From the NCBI GenBank assembly GCA_040901865.1, contig JBBDYD010000142.1, positions 1 to 64,000 on the forward strand: a stretch of DNA of 64,000 nt. The letters are read 5' to 3'. This DNA is from JBBDYD01 sp040901865 (GTDB lineage: Bacteria > Bacteroidota > Ignavibacteria > UBA10030). The notes below the pieces were generated by a model. It saw nothing but the letters and a program-made list of their open reading frames with translations. It was not told the origin of the DNA and did not search any database. A program made the position numbers and the translations under genes. Below, in pieces: positions 43,070 to 52,293 of the stretch (the stretch's first letter is position 1; each line of letters begins with the position of its first letter).

Positions 43070-43621
43070 ATGGGCGTCATGCTTGATCTTGTTGCGTCAA
43101 TGGTTGTGCGTGGAGCGATTGTGTACATCGTTCTGACAATGAACATTTCGCTGAACGAATTGCTCTATGAGAAGGCTCAGTACGCCATCGTCAAACAAAA
43201 CACGGCGACGATGTCGGATGTTCTCCGGAATGATTTTCGATATATCGGATACGCTGTCTCGTCAGGAAACGCGATCCTGATAGCAGACTCCAATCAAATA
43301 AAATTCCAGGGGGATATCGACAACAACGGTGTTCTCGACACCATGCACTTCTATATCGGACTTGTCACCGAGATGGCCGGCACGCCCAATCCTTCAGACC
43401 GGATTATCTATCGTCGCCGCAACTCCGGTACGCCGTTTGTTTTCGGGCATGGGGTGACGCAGTTCCTTCTCACTTACTATAAAGCAAACGGCAATGTCAC
43501 GACCAGCCTCGGCGAGATCAAATCGCTCAAAGTGAGGATCGTTGTTCAAGGGGAACAGGAAATCAACCGTTATTATCCCACGAGCATCTGGGAAGCCTAC
43601 CTCCAGCCATCGAATATATAA
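43070..43621 (+). CDS. membrane-anchored pseudopilin-like protein 2
   Basis: 183 residues; the ATG immediately follows the stop of the previous gene, so translation is probably coupled. An N-terminal helix (VMLDLVASMVVRGAIVYIVL) precedes a soluble part with VLRNDFRYIGYAV and IKFQGDIDNNGVLDTMHFYI, wording seen in minor pseudopilins of the PilW/GspJ kind. The leader is MG with no Glu at +5. Probably a second minor subunit. No cleavage site is certain. Confidence 0.65.
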   Translation: MGVMLDLVASMVVRGAIVYIVLTMNISLNELLYEKAQYAIVKQNTATMSDVLRNDFRYIGYAVSSGNAILIADSNQIKFQGDIDNNGVLDTMHFYIGLVTEMAGTPNPSDRIIYRRRNSGTPFVFGHGVTQFLLTYYKANGNVTTSLGEIKSLKVRIVVQGEQEINRYYPTSIWEAYLQPSNI

Positions 43622-43633
43622 TCCCCCATCCTC

Positions 43634-44014
43634 ATGGGTAACGCGCGGTCCAACGGGTTGCTGAAGTCATTCGTTCCAAATATAGGCAGGGCAGATGGCC
43701 AATGGGGCGGTTGCCCTGGCGGTCTTCCAGATGGGAAATTCAAAGCCTGCGGCGCTCCCCACTCCCGCGGGGCGGCCCATGTTTGGAGGCGTTGCAAGTT
43801 ACGCGGTTGATGATCAGGGACTCCTCCAAATGAAGCCAGGATCAACGGACGCGGGGTGTTTAACGGCCACACCGTTGTCCGCGAAGCAGTCATTTGCCTG
43901 ACCTCAACTCAATCTGTCAGCAAGAAAAAGAAGTGGAGTAATTGGGAGACTGTGAAGGCGACTACCGGATTCGAAGGATCAGAGTACACGAATCAATATC
44001 TGACCGGAAGTTAG
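43634..44014 (+). pseudogene. decayed third gene of the pilus-like operon
   Basis: ATG 43634 opens a frame interrupted by two consecutive TGA codons (43808-43813) and then continues in the same frame to TAG 44012-44014. The downstream piece is protein-like (GVFNGHTVVREAVICLTSTQ, WSNWETVKATTGFEGSEYTN), while the middle is better in another frame (43695: MANGAVALAVFQMGNSKPAA, then GGVASYAVDDQGLLQMK). This looks like a gene with frameshifts or a deletion. It is on the operon strand and followed by the operon terminator. No family recognised. Confidence 0.4.
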
Positions 44015-44039
44015 CAGTATAAATGTTGGCAGGAACAAG

Positions 44040-44073
44040 GCCGGCGCCCAAGCGGAGCGCCGGCTTTTTTTTT
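44040..44073 (+). terminator. terminator of the signalling/pilus-like region
   Basis: gccggcgc/gcgccggc (44040-44047 with 44057-44064), eight base pairs, then nine T. The T-run touches the stop codon of the convergent minus-strand gene (44072-44074). Confidence 0.88.
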
Positions 44074-44791
44074 AACGAATGGGGACTGCCCAGAAGATCT
44101 TGTTTGTCACGTTGTTCACAAGGGCAAGTTCCTTGGGTACGAGCTCGAGGATCGCTTGCTTTCTCAGGTCGGATTTTTCAATATCCACCATGAACTTGAC
44201 ACGGAAGTAAATGTTCTCCTCTTCAGCTTTTGCCGTCCGAGCCAGGTCGCGTCCAACCTGCCACCGGTGACCCTTGGGCAGGTTGATATAGAGGCTGGAC
44301 GTCCTGTAGCCGCTCCGAATGGAATCAGCAAGGTGCACATAGGAATTCTTTCGAATCTGACATTGAACTGACGGAATGTTGTACGGGGCATCAATAATAG
44401 TCGTAGAGGAAATACCAAAGACGCTCTTGTCAGCATCGTACGAGCCGAGGCTGGCTTTGAAAAGAACCGCGATGACACGCTGGTCCAATTTCTGATCACG
44501 GCTGAATTTAATGACCCGGGAAAGCGCCTGTTGACGTGAGTCGGTTACCCGCCGTTCAAACTCACGCGCGGTTTCAAACTCTCCTTTTGATGCACTCGAG
44601 GCCAGGTAACCTTCCGTTTCAGTCTTCAGAAAAGACCAGATCTCCTTGAGGAGGTTCGTGAAGTCCTGCGGCATCATTGTCTCTTCCTGCGGGGCAGGGG
44701 GAGACGGCGTTTGCTGAGTACGTGAGGCAACCGGTACAAGAAAAACTAGAAAGAATAACGGCACCATCATGCGCCGAAGGGTGCTGTTCAT
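44072..44791 (-). CDS. secreted hypothetical protein at the end of the heme operon
   Basis: 239 residues with an N-terminal signal peptide (MVPLFFLVFLVPVASRTQQ), a Pro-rich linker (TPSPPAPQEE) and an alpha/beta domain (GYLASSASKGEFETAREFER, NLPKGHRWQVGRDLARTAKA). I recognise no family. ATG 44791 has aaggaga at good spacing. It starts 24 bp after the HemY gene and has no terminator between, so it is probably the last gene of that operon, though nothing in the sequence links it to heme. Confidence 0.72.
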   Translation of the reverse strand: MNSTLRRMMVPLFFLVFLVPVASRTQQTPSPPAPQEETMMPQDFTNLLKEIWSFLKTETEGYLASSASKGEFETAREFERRVTDSRQQALSRVIKFSRDQKLDQRVIAVLFKASLGSYDADKSVFGISSTTIIDAPYNIPSVQCQIRKNSYVHLADSIRSGYRTSSLYINLPKGHRWQVGRDLARTAKAEEENIYFRVKFMVDIEKSDLRKQAILELVPKELALVNNVTNKIFWAVPIR

Positions 44792-44815
44792 ACGATCTCC
44801 TTGAATAGTGTCAGA

Positions 44816-46237
44816 TCAGCTGGCGACATCTTTCAGATATGCTCTCGCTTGGTGGGCAATCAACTCGGAGTTCTGAATGCAGTCACCCACCGAGATCCCA
44901 CCACGAAAATTGCTGCAAAAAAACAACCCCCGATGCGTCTGCTCGAAATTGCTGAGGGCGTTCATGACGCGATCATACCCCAGAACATATTGCGGAATAG
45001 CATGCTTCCACCTCGTCATGCTCCAATATACTGGTTTTCCCCGAATTTGCATAATGGTTTCTAGGTCCCGCAAAACCATGGCAAGGACATCATCGTCGCC
45101 GGCTGTTGTAAGTTCGGGCTGTCGTCCTCCGCCGACGAAAACTGTCAATCCGGCGAAGCCCTCGGGGGCCCGGTAGGGAAACAGGCTGGATGACCATAAG
45201 CAGCCAAGGATGTTCTTTCTCTCAAGCGATGGGACCAGAAAACCAAATCCATTCAGTGGATGGCCGATCTCGTGCTCGCGATATCCGAGAAACACAGAAA
45301 CAACAGGTGGATATTCAATCGACGCCAGTTCCTTTGCAACGGTTTGTGAGAGCGGCAGAACAAGTCGGCCGGCAGTCCCTGCCGGAGTGGCGATGACCAC
45401 CGCGCTTCCGCCAAGGTGTTTTGCCTGATCACCGTGAAGGTAGTCGATCACGTATTGTCGGGCGTTCGGAGCGATAGTAGCTCTGTTGACCGAAGGGCGT
45501 ACCCGAATTCCCGTTGCCGTTGCGTTGTAGCTGACCCTCTCTCCCAGCATGGATCCAAGGCGAAGTGGCAGGGATTGCATGCCTCGGCTGAATGAAAAGC
45601 TCTTTGCCCTGTCTTTTGACTGCTCCTGTCTCGCTTTCCGTTTTTTGCGGCCGAGGATCATTCCCTTGATGAGACCCCCATAGGTTGCTTCGAGGGCATA
45701 GAGTTTTGGAAACGCTGCCCGGACGCTGAGAGCCTCAGGCCGCGCGGCAAAAATTCCGGCGACAAACGGATCGATGGCATAATCAAGAAACTCTCTCCCC
45801 AACCGGCGGGTGACGAACTCGGCGATACTTTCTTCCTTCAACGCTCGGCCCACAAAAGGCTCTTTCAAGAGTCTGAATTTTGCGCCGACAGAGAACAAAT
45901 CCGTTGTGAGAAAGGAGAGGGGAGATGAGGGGAGAGCACAGAGCCTGCCGTTCTTGAGGATGAATCGATTCTTGCTGGAAGGACGGGCGTACAGAAAATC
46001 ATTTGCAAGTCCAAGATCTGAAACGAGCGAGGCAATAAGCGGAGTTGTTTCAAGTGCACTGTTCGGACCGAGTTCAGAAAGAAAACCCTCTTCGTGCCTC
46101 GTTTTCATCGTTCCGCCGGGTCCGGACTCTTGTTCGAGGACCCTTACACTCAGCCCTGCCTTCGCAAGCCAATGAGCTGCGGCGAGTCCTGAAATCCCTC
46201 CGCCAATGATGACGACGTCTGCGCTTTCTGATTCCAT
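44816..46237 (-). CDS. hemY: protoporphyrinogen oxidase, HemY type
   Basis: 473 residues. The FAD-binding start VVIIGGGISGLAAAHWLAKA is followed by LEQESGPGGTMKT, ELGPNSALETTP, SRGMQSLPLRLG and a C-terminal GISVGDCIQNSELIA motif, matching oxygen-dependent protoporphyrinogen IX oxidase (HemY), which converts protoporphyrinogen IX to protoporphyrin IX at the membrane. The length is as expected. It lies 7 bp after ferrochelatase, the enzyme using its product. Also called hemG in some annotations. Confidence 0.92.
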   Translation of the reverse strand: MESESADVVIIGGGISGLAAAHWLAKAGLSVRVLEQESGPGGTMKTRHEEGFLSELGPNSALETTPLIASLVSDLGLANDFLYARPSSKNRFILKNGRLCALPSSPLSFLTTDLFSVGAKFRLLKEPFVGRALKEESIAEFVTRRLGREFLDYAIDPFVAGIFAARPEALSVRAAFPKLYALEATYGGLIKGMILGRKKRKARQEQSKDRAKSFSFSRGMQSLPLRLGSMLGERVSYNATATGIRVRPSVNRATIAPNARQYVIDYLHGDQAKHLGGSAVVIATPAGTAGRLVLPLSQTVAKELASIEYPPVVSVFLGYREHEIGHPLNGFGFLVPSLERKNILGCLWSSSLFPYRAPEGFAGLTVFVGGGRQPELTTAGDDDVLAMVLRDLETIMQIRGKPVYWSMTRWKHAIPQYVLGYDRVMNALSNFEQTHRGLFFCSNFRGGISVGDCIQNSELIAHQARAYLKDVAS

Positions 46238-46244
46238 GATGAAA

Positions 46245-47315
46245 TTATGAGGATAGAAACGAAGGGCAAAGCGCCGGCTTCGGCTCGTTGGGTTTCGAAT
46301 TCCACAGAAGCCGGCAGGTCTGGTTCAGTTCCGACGAGCTCATCGCTTTGACAACCAGGTCGGTAAGGCACGCAATGTATTCGGGGTGATCATTCAGGGC
46401 CGGCATCATCTCGAACCGTGCGATACCGAGATGTTGTGCCTCTTCACGAGCTTCAATATTGATTTCATGGAGCGTTTCGATATGTTCTGTGACAAACGCA
46501 ACAGGAATAACCAGAAGATGTTTTCGTCCGGCAGAACCGAGGGACCGGATGACTCCTGTCAGCGATGGTTCAAGCCAGCGGGCGGGCCCGACTTTGCTTT
46601 GGTAGCAGGTGATGTGGGGTGATGACCAGCCGCCGTGTCGAAGCACCTGCTTAACCGTCTCTTCAATATGGAGTTTGTACGGGTCCCCCTTTTTGATGAA
46701 ATCGACGGGAACTCCATGGGCGCTGAACACAAGATCAATATCACCCGGATCAATCCCAGCAAAGCGCTTCAGAGTCTGGTTGATGTTTCCGACAAGGGCG
46801 CTTATATACTTTGGATGATCCGGATAGCAGCAGAGAAGCCTGGTTGGGACGTTCGAGAATCCCAGACGCTCGCACTGCCGTCGCCATTCGTTCATGCTCG
46901 AAAAAGTCGTGGCTTTCGAATACTGAGGATACAGGGGAAGAAGAACAATTTCGTCAAACGACCCGCGCTGCAACTCCCGAATCACTTCCTCGGTGAGCGG
47001 GTGCCAGTATCGCATGGCAACAAGAACGCGTGCATCGATGCCGTTCGCCCGAAGAGCCTGCTCGAGCCCTTTCGCCTGAAGGTCGGTAAGTTCATTAATG
47101 GGAGATTTTCCCCCGATCTCGGCATAGTGCTTGCCGACGGGTTTCGACCTGCTGGCGGCAATTCTGCGAGCAAGAAGCCTTCGGGCAAGGAACGCTCCCG
47201 GAAAATCGATAATGTCAGGGTCAACAAAAAGGTTGTACAGGAATGGCTCGATGGCGTCCAGAGAATCGGGGCCGCCAAGCTGAAACAAAACAACGGCAGT
47301 TCTTTTTTGTGCCAT
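46245..47315 (-). CDS. hemH: ferrochelatase
   Basis: 356 residues with AVVLFQLGGPDSLDAIEPFL, a ferrochelatase start, VAMRYWHPLTEEV, LLPLYPQYSKATTFSS, and VFSAHGVPVDFI carrying the catalytic His. It inserts ferrous iron into protoporphyrin IX to give heme. Length is normal, with a short C-terminal extension and no membrane anchor. Placed between hemF (28 bp upstream) and hemY. Confidence 0.95.
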   Translation of the reverse strand: MAQKRTAVVLFQLGGPDSLDAIEPFLYNLFVDPDIIDFPGAFLARRLLARRIAASRSKPVGKHYAEIGGKSPINELTDLQAKGLEQALRANGIDARVLVAMRYWHPLTEEVIRELQRGSFDEIVLLPLYPQYSKATTFSSMNEWRRQCERLGFSNVPTRLLCCYPDHPKYISALVGNINQTLKRFAGIDPGDIDLVFSAHGVPVDFIKKGDPYKLHIEETVKQVLRHGGWSSPHITCYQSKVGPARWLEPSLTGVIRSLGSAGRKHLLVIPVAFVTEHIETLHEINIEAREEAQHLGIARFEMMPALNDHPEYIACLTDLVVKAMSSSELNQTCRLLWNSKPNEPKPALCPSFLSS

Positions 47316-47343
47316 GGTCTCTTTTTTTTAAAAGGAGAGGGAC

Positions 47344-48234
47344 CTACTGTCTCACCCAGTCCCTGGGCGAGCGCAACACCTCCACGAGCTCAAATTCACG
47401 AGATCCTGGTTCCGGGCGCACGTCATACGCCCATCGAACCAATGGAGGCAATGAGATCAAGATCGATTCGGCTCTCCCCTGAGTCTCCAGCCCGAACAGT
47501 GTCCCACGGTCGTAGACAAGATTGAATTCCACATAACGACCGCGTCGGATCAATTGCCATTCCCGCTCCTGATCCCCCCAACGATCCCTTTTCCTTCTTT
47601 CGACTATGGGCACGTAAGATTCTAGGATCGAATGTCCCAGAGTCTCGATCAGCGGAAACTGCCGGTCGAATTCTCCCCGGACATAGTCGAAAAAAATTCC
47701 TCCAATGCCTCTCGCCTCTTGCCGATGGGGGAGTGAGAAATATCGATCGCAGGCCGATTTGAATTTTGGATATAGTGAAGGATCATGACGATCACAGGAG
47801 TCTTTCCAGGTACGGTGGAAGTGAACAGCGTCCTCCTCATAAAGATAGTACGGGGTGAGATCGGCTCCTCCTCCAAACCAGCTATCACCGTCTTCGAGTT
47901 CCAAATACCGAAAATTGGCATGAAAGGTCGGAATCATGGGACTTTTCGGATGAAGCACAAGCGATAGGCCGGCGGCAAAGAAGCTTTGTGACCGGGTTTT
48001 CAGACGCTCTGCAAGTACGCCGGTCAACACTCCTTGAACTGCCGATGTATTCACGCCGCCTTTTTCGAATACACCACCGTTCTGGATGATGCGGGTGCGC
48101 CCGCCTCCACCCGACACATGGGTCCACGAATCTTCATGAAATCGCGCCTCCCCGTCAAGTTCCTCGAGACGAGAACAGATGGATTCCTGAAGCGACTCAA
48201 AAAGCGATACCGCGCGGGTCTGATAAGGATTCAT
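47344..48234 (-). CDS. hemF: oxygen-dependent coproporphyrinogen III oxidase
   Basis: 296 residues with GGGGRTRIIQNGGVFEKGGV, WFGGGADLTPYYLYEEDAVH, and CDRYFSLPHRQEARGIGGIF: the conserved HemF body. It converts coproporphyrinogen III to protoporphyrinogen IX using oxygen. Its ATG overlaps the stop of hemE by four bases (ATGA). Its presence indicates aerobic heme synthesis; no HemN/HemW is seen in the window. Confidence 0.95.
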   Translation of the reverse strand: MNPYQTRAVSLFESLQESICSRLEELDGEARFHEDSWTHVSGGGGRTRIIQNGGVFEKGGVNTSAVQGVLTGVLAERLKTRSQSFFAAGLSLVLHPKSPMIPTFHANFRYLELEDGDSWFGGGADLTPYYLYEEDAVHFHRTWKDSCDRHDPSLYPKFKSACDRYFSLPHRQEARGIGGIFFDYVRGEFDRQFPLIETLGHSILESYVPIVERRKRDRWGDQEREWQLIRRGRYVEFNLVYDRGTLFGLETQGRAESILISLPPLVRWAYDVRPEPGSREFELVEVLRSPRDWVRQ

Positions 48235-49277
48235 GAACGATGGAACCGGGGGCTTTCTTCCTGTACGGCCCGAACAAATGCTTTCGCATGTTCCACGGGC
48301 ACATCCGGAAGAATCCCATGACCGAGGTTGAAGATGTGACCGGAGCCGTTCCCGAACTTTTCGAGAGCCCTGACCACGCTTTTGCGAATAATATCGGGTG
48401 GAGCGTAAAGCACGGATGGGTCAAGATTCCCTTGCAGGGCAACGCGTGATCCTATTTGCTTGCGGGCTTTCCCGAGGTCCGATGTCCAATCTAGACCGAT
48501 GACATCTGGTCCGAGATCTGCTATCTCGTTGAGAGAATGGTTGCAATCCTTGCAGAACAGAATCACGGGGACGTCCTTCCGGTTGAGGAGCGAGAGGACC
48601 TTTTTGATTGGACCCAGAGAGAACTCTTTGAATTCATCCGGAGGAAGAATGCCGCCCCAGGAATCAAAGATCTGTACCGCCTGTGCTCCGGCAGCAATTT
48701 TTGCATTCAAATACAAGGCCGTGGCTTCGGACAGCTTGTCGAGAAGCATATGTGCAAGGTTTGGATCAGAATATATGAGCTCTTTGATGAAGCGGAAGTT
48801 GCGGGAGCCCCTGCCCTCGACCATGTACGCAGCGAGGGTCCACGGAGAGCCGGCAAATCCGATAAGCGGCACCCGGCCATTGAGCCGTTGCCGGGTGAGG
48901 GCCACCGCGTCCAGGACATACTTCAGTTCTTCCTGCGGGTCCGGGATCTGAAGTTTCTCGACGGCTGATCGGGATCGGATAGGGTCAGGAAATCGCGGAC
49001 CCCCTTTTCCTTCTTCTATAATAAGAGTCATCCCCATCGCTTCCGGCACCACGAGAATGTCAGAGAAGATGATGCAGGCATCGACGCCGAGAATTTCAAC
49101 GGGTTGAAGAGATACCTCGGAGGCAAGTTCCGGTGTCCGACACAGTGTCAAAAAATCCGTGGTAGCACGAATGGCGCGGTACTCGGGCAGATAGCGCCCT
49201 GCCTGGCGCATCATCCAAACGGGGGTTCGCTCAACCGGTTCGCGGCGGCATGCTTTGAGAAACAATGTATTGTTCAT
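48231..49277 (-). CDS. hemE: uroporphyrinogen decarboxylase
   Basis: 348 residues. Signature near the N-terminus: PVWMMRQAGRYLPEYRAIRA, then CIIFSDILVVPEAMGMTL, and GFAGSPWTLAAYMVEG, FNLGHGILPDVPVEHAKAFV. It removes the acetate carboxyls of uroporphyrinogen III. Length normal and Asp of FSDIL present. Four bases before hemD's stop on the operon strand and overlapping hemF. Confidence 0.96.
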   Translation of the reverse strand: MNNTLFLKACRREPVERTPVWMMRQAGRYLPEYRAIRATTDFLTLCRTPELASEVSLQPVEILGVDACIIFSDILVVPEAMGMTLIIEEGKGGPRFPDPIRSRSAVEKLQIPDPQEELKYVLDAVALTRQRLNGRVPLIGFAGSPWTLAAYMVEGRGSRNFRFIKELIYSDPNLAHMLLDKLSEATALYLNAKIAAGAQAVQIFDSWGGILPPDEFKEFSLGPIKKVLSLLNRKDVPVILFCKDCNHSLNEIADLGPDVIGLDWTSDLGKARKQIGSRVALQGNLDPSVLYAPPDIIRKSVVRALEKFGNGSGHIFNLGHGILPDVPVEHAKAFVRAVQEESPRFHRS

Positions 49278-49281
49278 GGGT

Positions 49282-50055
49282 TCATTGAGGGAAATGTGTC
49301 AGGAACATTTCGATGGAATCGATCAGTGCTTTCGTTGTCGGTTTTTCTGCGACCACTGAGACAGCGAACCCTGCGCTTCGCGCTGCCTCAGCGGTCGTCG
49401 GTCCGATCGCAGCAACGAAGAGGGATTTTGTAAATCCTGTGCCGATCATTTGAGTGAAATTGAAAACCGCTGATGGACTAAAAAAGAGCAGGATATCGAC
49501 GGTTCCCAGTCGAAGGGCGTTCCGTACTGTATCTAAATCCTTCGGGGTTGGCGCTTCAGTTTTATACACGATTGCCTCATCGACGAATGCTCCCCGCGCC
49601 CTCAGGGCTTCCGGAAGGACCTCTCTGGCGATGTTACTTTTTGGGAAAAAAAAGTGCCAGCCTTTGACGTCTTCCCCAACGGAATCCGCGAAGTCTCCCG
49701 CGGTTCCCCCCTCGGTCATCGTTGCCGAAACACCGGCGGCTTCAAGCGAATCACGTGTTCGCTCCCCTACGGCATAAGTTCGAATCGAATGCAGCATCTT
49801 CAAACCCTCCGGATGAATAACCCCGATGCGCTTGAGCAATGCACGGACGGCGTTGCTGCTGGTAAAGAGCACTGCGTCGAAGTCTCGAAGATGCAGTATC
49901 GCCGAATCACACATATCCCAGGAATCAGGGTCTGTGAATCGGACTGTCGGGAGAGAGAGAGTGCGGGCGCCCTTGCTCTCGAGATGAGTTGCGATTTCGC
50001 TGTTCGCCTCATCCGACCGCGTGAGCAGAACGGTCTTGCCTTGAAGCGCGCTCAT
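49282..50055 (-). CDS. hemD: uroporphyrinogen-III synthase
   Basis: 257 residues, a divergent family recognised by the two-domain layout: KTVLLTRSDEANSEIATHLE, DAVLFTSSNAVRALLKRIG, YAVGERTRDSLEAAG in the first half, and KGWHFFFPKSNIAREVLPEA, DILLFFSPSAVFNFTQMI, AAIGPTTAEAARSAGFAVSV in the second. It closes hydroxymethylbilane to uroporphyrinogen III. Its ATG overlaps the end of hemC by four bases. Confidence 0.92.
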   Translation of the reverse strand: MSALQGKTVLLTRSDEANSEIATHLESKGARTLSLPTVRFTDPDSWDMCDSAILHLRDFDAVLFTSSNAVRALLKRIGVIHPEGLKMLHSIRTYAVGERTRDSLEAAGVSATMTEGGTAGDFADSVGEDVKGWHFFFPKSNIAREVLPEALRARGAFVDEAIVYKTEAPTPKDLDTVRNALRLGTVDILLFFSPSAVFNFTQMIGTGFTKSLFVAAIGPTTAEAARSAGFAVSVVAEKPTTKALIDSIEMFLTHFPQ

Positions 50056-51020
50056 GCCCCACCAGGATGGAACGTTGCATCGGAACTCGTCCGGATCTCA
50101 TCGAGGATGGACTTGCCGCCTTGGCTGGACAGCAGGGTGGCAAGATTCACGCCCAGTGCTTCTGATTGGTCGGGTGTTCCGTGCAATGTTCCGCGTACGA
50201 CGCGTTTCCCGTCCAGACTCCCAATAAATGCTTCCAGAAAAAAGATGCCACTCTCAATCCGGCCATGGGCCCCAATGGGGATCTGACACCCGCCCTCAAG
50301 AGTGCGGAGGAGTGCCCGCTCACCGCTGACCGAGCGAAACGTCCGCTCATGGTGCAACGGGGTCACGAGATCGCGAACCCATGAGTCATTCGAACGCGCC
50401 TCAACGGCAAGCGCCCCTTGACCCACCGCAGGGAGCATAATGTCAAATGGCAGGACTTCGGAAATCCGGTCGCTCCAGCCAAGTCTCGTTAATCCCGCCT
50501 TTGCGAGAATCATTCCGTGCCAGTCAGATTCATCGAGTCTATTCAGGCGCGTCGTAAGATTTCCCCGAATATCGACGATGGTCAGGTCGTCCCTGTAACG
50601 CAGGAGCTGACAGCGACGTCGAAGGCTTCCCGTCGCGATTTTCGCATTCGCAGGGAGGTTGTTCAATGATTGGATTTTGCTCCCTCTCCGCGCGACAAAC
50701 ACATCGTGCAGATCCTCTCGCTCTGTCACAGCGGCGATTTCGAGCCCTTCGATAAGCTCGGTGGGGAGATCTTTCAGGCTGTGAACCGCAAGGTCAGCCT
50801 TGTCTTCCAGGAGCGCCTGCTCGATCTCTTTGGTAAACAACCCTTTGTCACCAATTTTCGAAAGGGGGGAGTCAAGGATCTTGTCCCCCAGTGTTTTGAT
50901 GACATGGAGTTCAATTGGCAACCCGGGATGAAAATGTTCGAGGCGGGACTTGATGAATGTACTTTGCCAGAGGGCAAGCGTGCTGCCGCGGGTAGCAATC
51001 GTCAGTCGGTTACGCTTCAT
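50052..51020 (-). CDS. hemC: hydroxymethylbilane synthase (porphobilinogen deaminase)
   Basis: About 322 residues from ATG 51020: LTIATRGSTLALWQSTFIKS, DKGLFTKEIEQALLEDKADL, AVHSLKDLPTELI, VFVARRGSKI, TGSLRRRCQLLRYRDDL, ILAKAGLTRLG and GERALLRTLEGGCQIPIGAH, whose Cys carries the dipyrromethane cofactor. All typical. The frame extends to 51050 but ATG 51020 fits the family and overlaps the end of hemA (stop 51012-51010), indicating translational coupling. Confidence 0.95.
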   Translation of the reverse strand: MKRNRLTIATRGSTLALWQSTFIKSRLEHFHPGLPIELHVIKTLGDKILDSPLSKIGDKGLFTKEIEQALLEDKADLAVHSLKDLPTELIEGLEIAAVTEREDLHDVFVARRGSKIQSLNNLPANAKIATGSLRRRCQLLRYRDDLTIVDIRGNLTTRLNRLDESDWHGMILAKAGLTRLGWSDRISEVLPFDIMLPAVGQGALAVEARSNDSWVRDLVTPLHHERTFRSVSGERALLRTLEGGCQIPIGAHGRIESGIFFLEAFIGSLDGKRVVRGTLHGTPDQSEALGVNLATLLSSQGGKSILDEIRTSSDATFHPGGA

Positions 51021-52293
51021 GCTCCGCGTCCTTTTCTCCGTCGATGCCAAACAACTTCCGCAGGGCGCTGATGGTATGAAGCCGTTCCGAATGACTCTCG
51101 TCGCTTCCGTTTTTCAGGTTGACAATAGGCGTGTGGAGGATCTTATTGATAATGCGTTTGGTCACCAGGTCCACCAGCTCGCGGTCTCGCGGATCAAAGC
51201 GATTGATATTTTTCTCGACCTCTTCCTTTCGGATGGATTCGATCAGATCGGTAAGGGCCGCGATTGTGGGGGTTGCGTGAAGGCCGGAAACCCAGACGGT
51301 GAACTCACTCTGCTCTTCGGCAACAATGCGCGTCACCCTGGGGACTTCGTTCCTGCGCTTGGCCTCGTTCTCATGGACGAGTCCGTTGAGGCTGTCGAGA
51401 TCGTACAGAAACACATTCTCAAGTTTTCTAACAGCCGGATCGATGTTGCGCGGGACACCGATGTCGATGAGAAACAATGCACCGGCAGTCCGGCGTTTGT
51501 TGATCTCTGCAAGCATGGGAGCGGTAAGTACATACTCTTCGGCCGCGACCGAGGCGATCACGATATCGATACCGCCAAGATGGTTCTTGAACTCTTCGTA
51601 CGGAATCACCGTTGCGCCCACCATTGCTGCAAGGTGTTTCGACCGTTCGGGAGTTCTATTGGTAATATGGAGAGTGCCAATCTGTTTTCCGCGCAGGTGT
51701 TTTGCGGTAAGCTGGGCCATTTCCCCGGCCCCGATGACAAGAGCGGTCTTTTCACGAAGTTCATCAAAGATCTTCTCCGCCAGTTCCACTGCCGCGTAAC
51801 TGACCGAGACCGCACCTTCGCCAATTCGCGTCTCATGACGCGCTCGTTTCCCGGTTCGAAGCGCTGCATGAAACAGTTTCGTGAGAAGGAACCCGGAGGT
51901 GCCTGCTTCCTGCGCGAGGAGGAGCCCTTCCTTCACCTGGGCGAGGATCTGAACATCTCCAATCACCAACGAATCGATACCCGACGCAACACGAAACAAG
52001 TGATCGACGGCATCAACCCCGGTCAGGAATCGAAACGAATCAACCGGTATATCGCGCGCCGATTTCCCTTCAACCAGGAGATTTCTCAATCGATCGAATT
52101 CAAGGGGTCGTTCGTCGGAAGAAAATGCATAGAGTTCTGTGCGGTTGCAAGTTGAGAACATTGCTGCGTCAATGTGCAGATGTTCACGGAGGGTCGGGAG
52201 GAAGGAACGAATCTCGTCCGCCGAGAACCACAGCCGCTCACGCACTTCCAGCGGGGCGGTGTGATGCGATATGGAGAGGCACAGGAGGTTCAT
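51010..52293 (-). CDS. hemA: glutamyl-tRNA reductase
   Basis: About 427 residues from ATG 52293: LLCLSISHHTAPLEVRERL, FSTCNRTELYAFS with catalytic Cys, GIDSLVIGDVQILAQVKEGL, RTGKRARHETRIGEGAVSVS, LVIGAGEMAQLTAKHL and IDIGVPRNIDPAV. It makes glutamate-1-semialdehyde from glutamyl-tRNA, the first step of the C5 pathway. The frame runs back to 52401, but ATG 52293 has aggagg upstream and overlaps the stop of the preceding gene (TGATG). hemL and hemB are not in the window. Confidence 0.96.
   Translation of the reverse strand: MNLLCLSISHHTAPLEVRERLWFSADEIRSFLPTLREHLHIDAAMFSTCNRTELYAFSSDERPLEFDRLRNLLVEGKSARDIPVDSFRFLTGVDAVDHLFRVASGIDSLVIGDVQILAQVKEGLLLAQEAGTSGFLLTKLFHAALRTGKRARHETRIGEGAVSVSYAAVELAEKIFDELREKTALVIGAGEMAQLTAKHLRGKQIGTLHITNRTPERSKHLAAMVGATVIPYEEFKNHLGGIDIVIASVAAEEYVLTAPMLAEINKRRTAGALFLIDIGVPRNIDPAVRKLENVFLYDLDSLNGLVHENEAKRRNEVPRVTRIVAEEQSEFTVWVSGLHATPTIAALTDLIESIRKEEVEKNINRFDPRDRELVDLVTKRIINKILHTPIVNLKNGSDESHSERLHTISALRKLFGIDGEKDAEHEA

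Noticed and set aside
50950..52155. 401-codon plus-strand frame
   Set aside because: Antisense to hemC/hemA, both with full conserved motifs.
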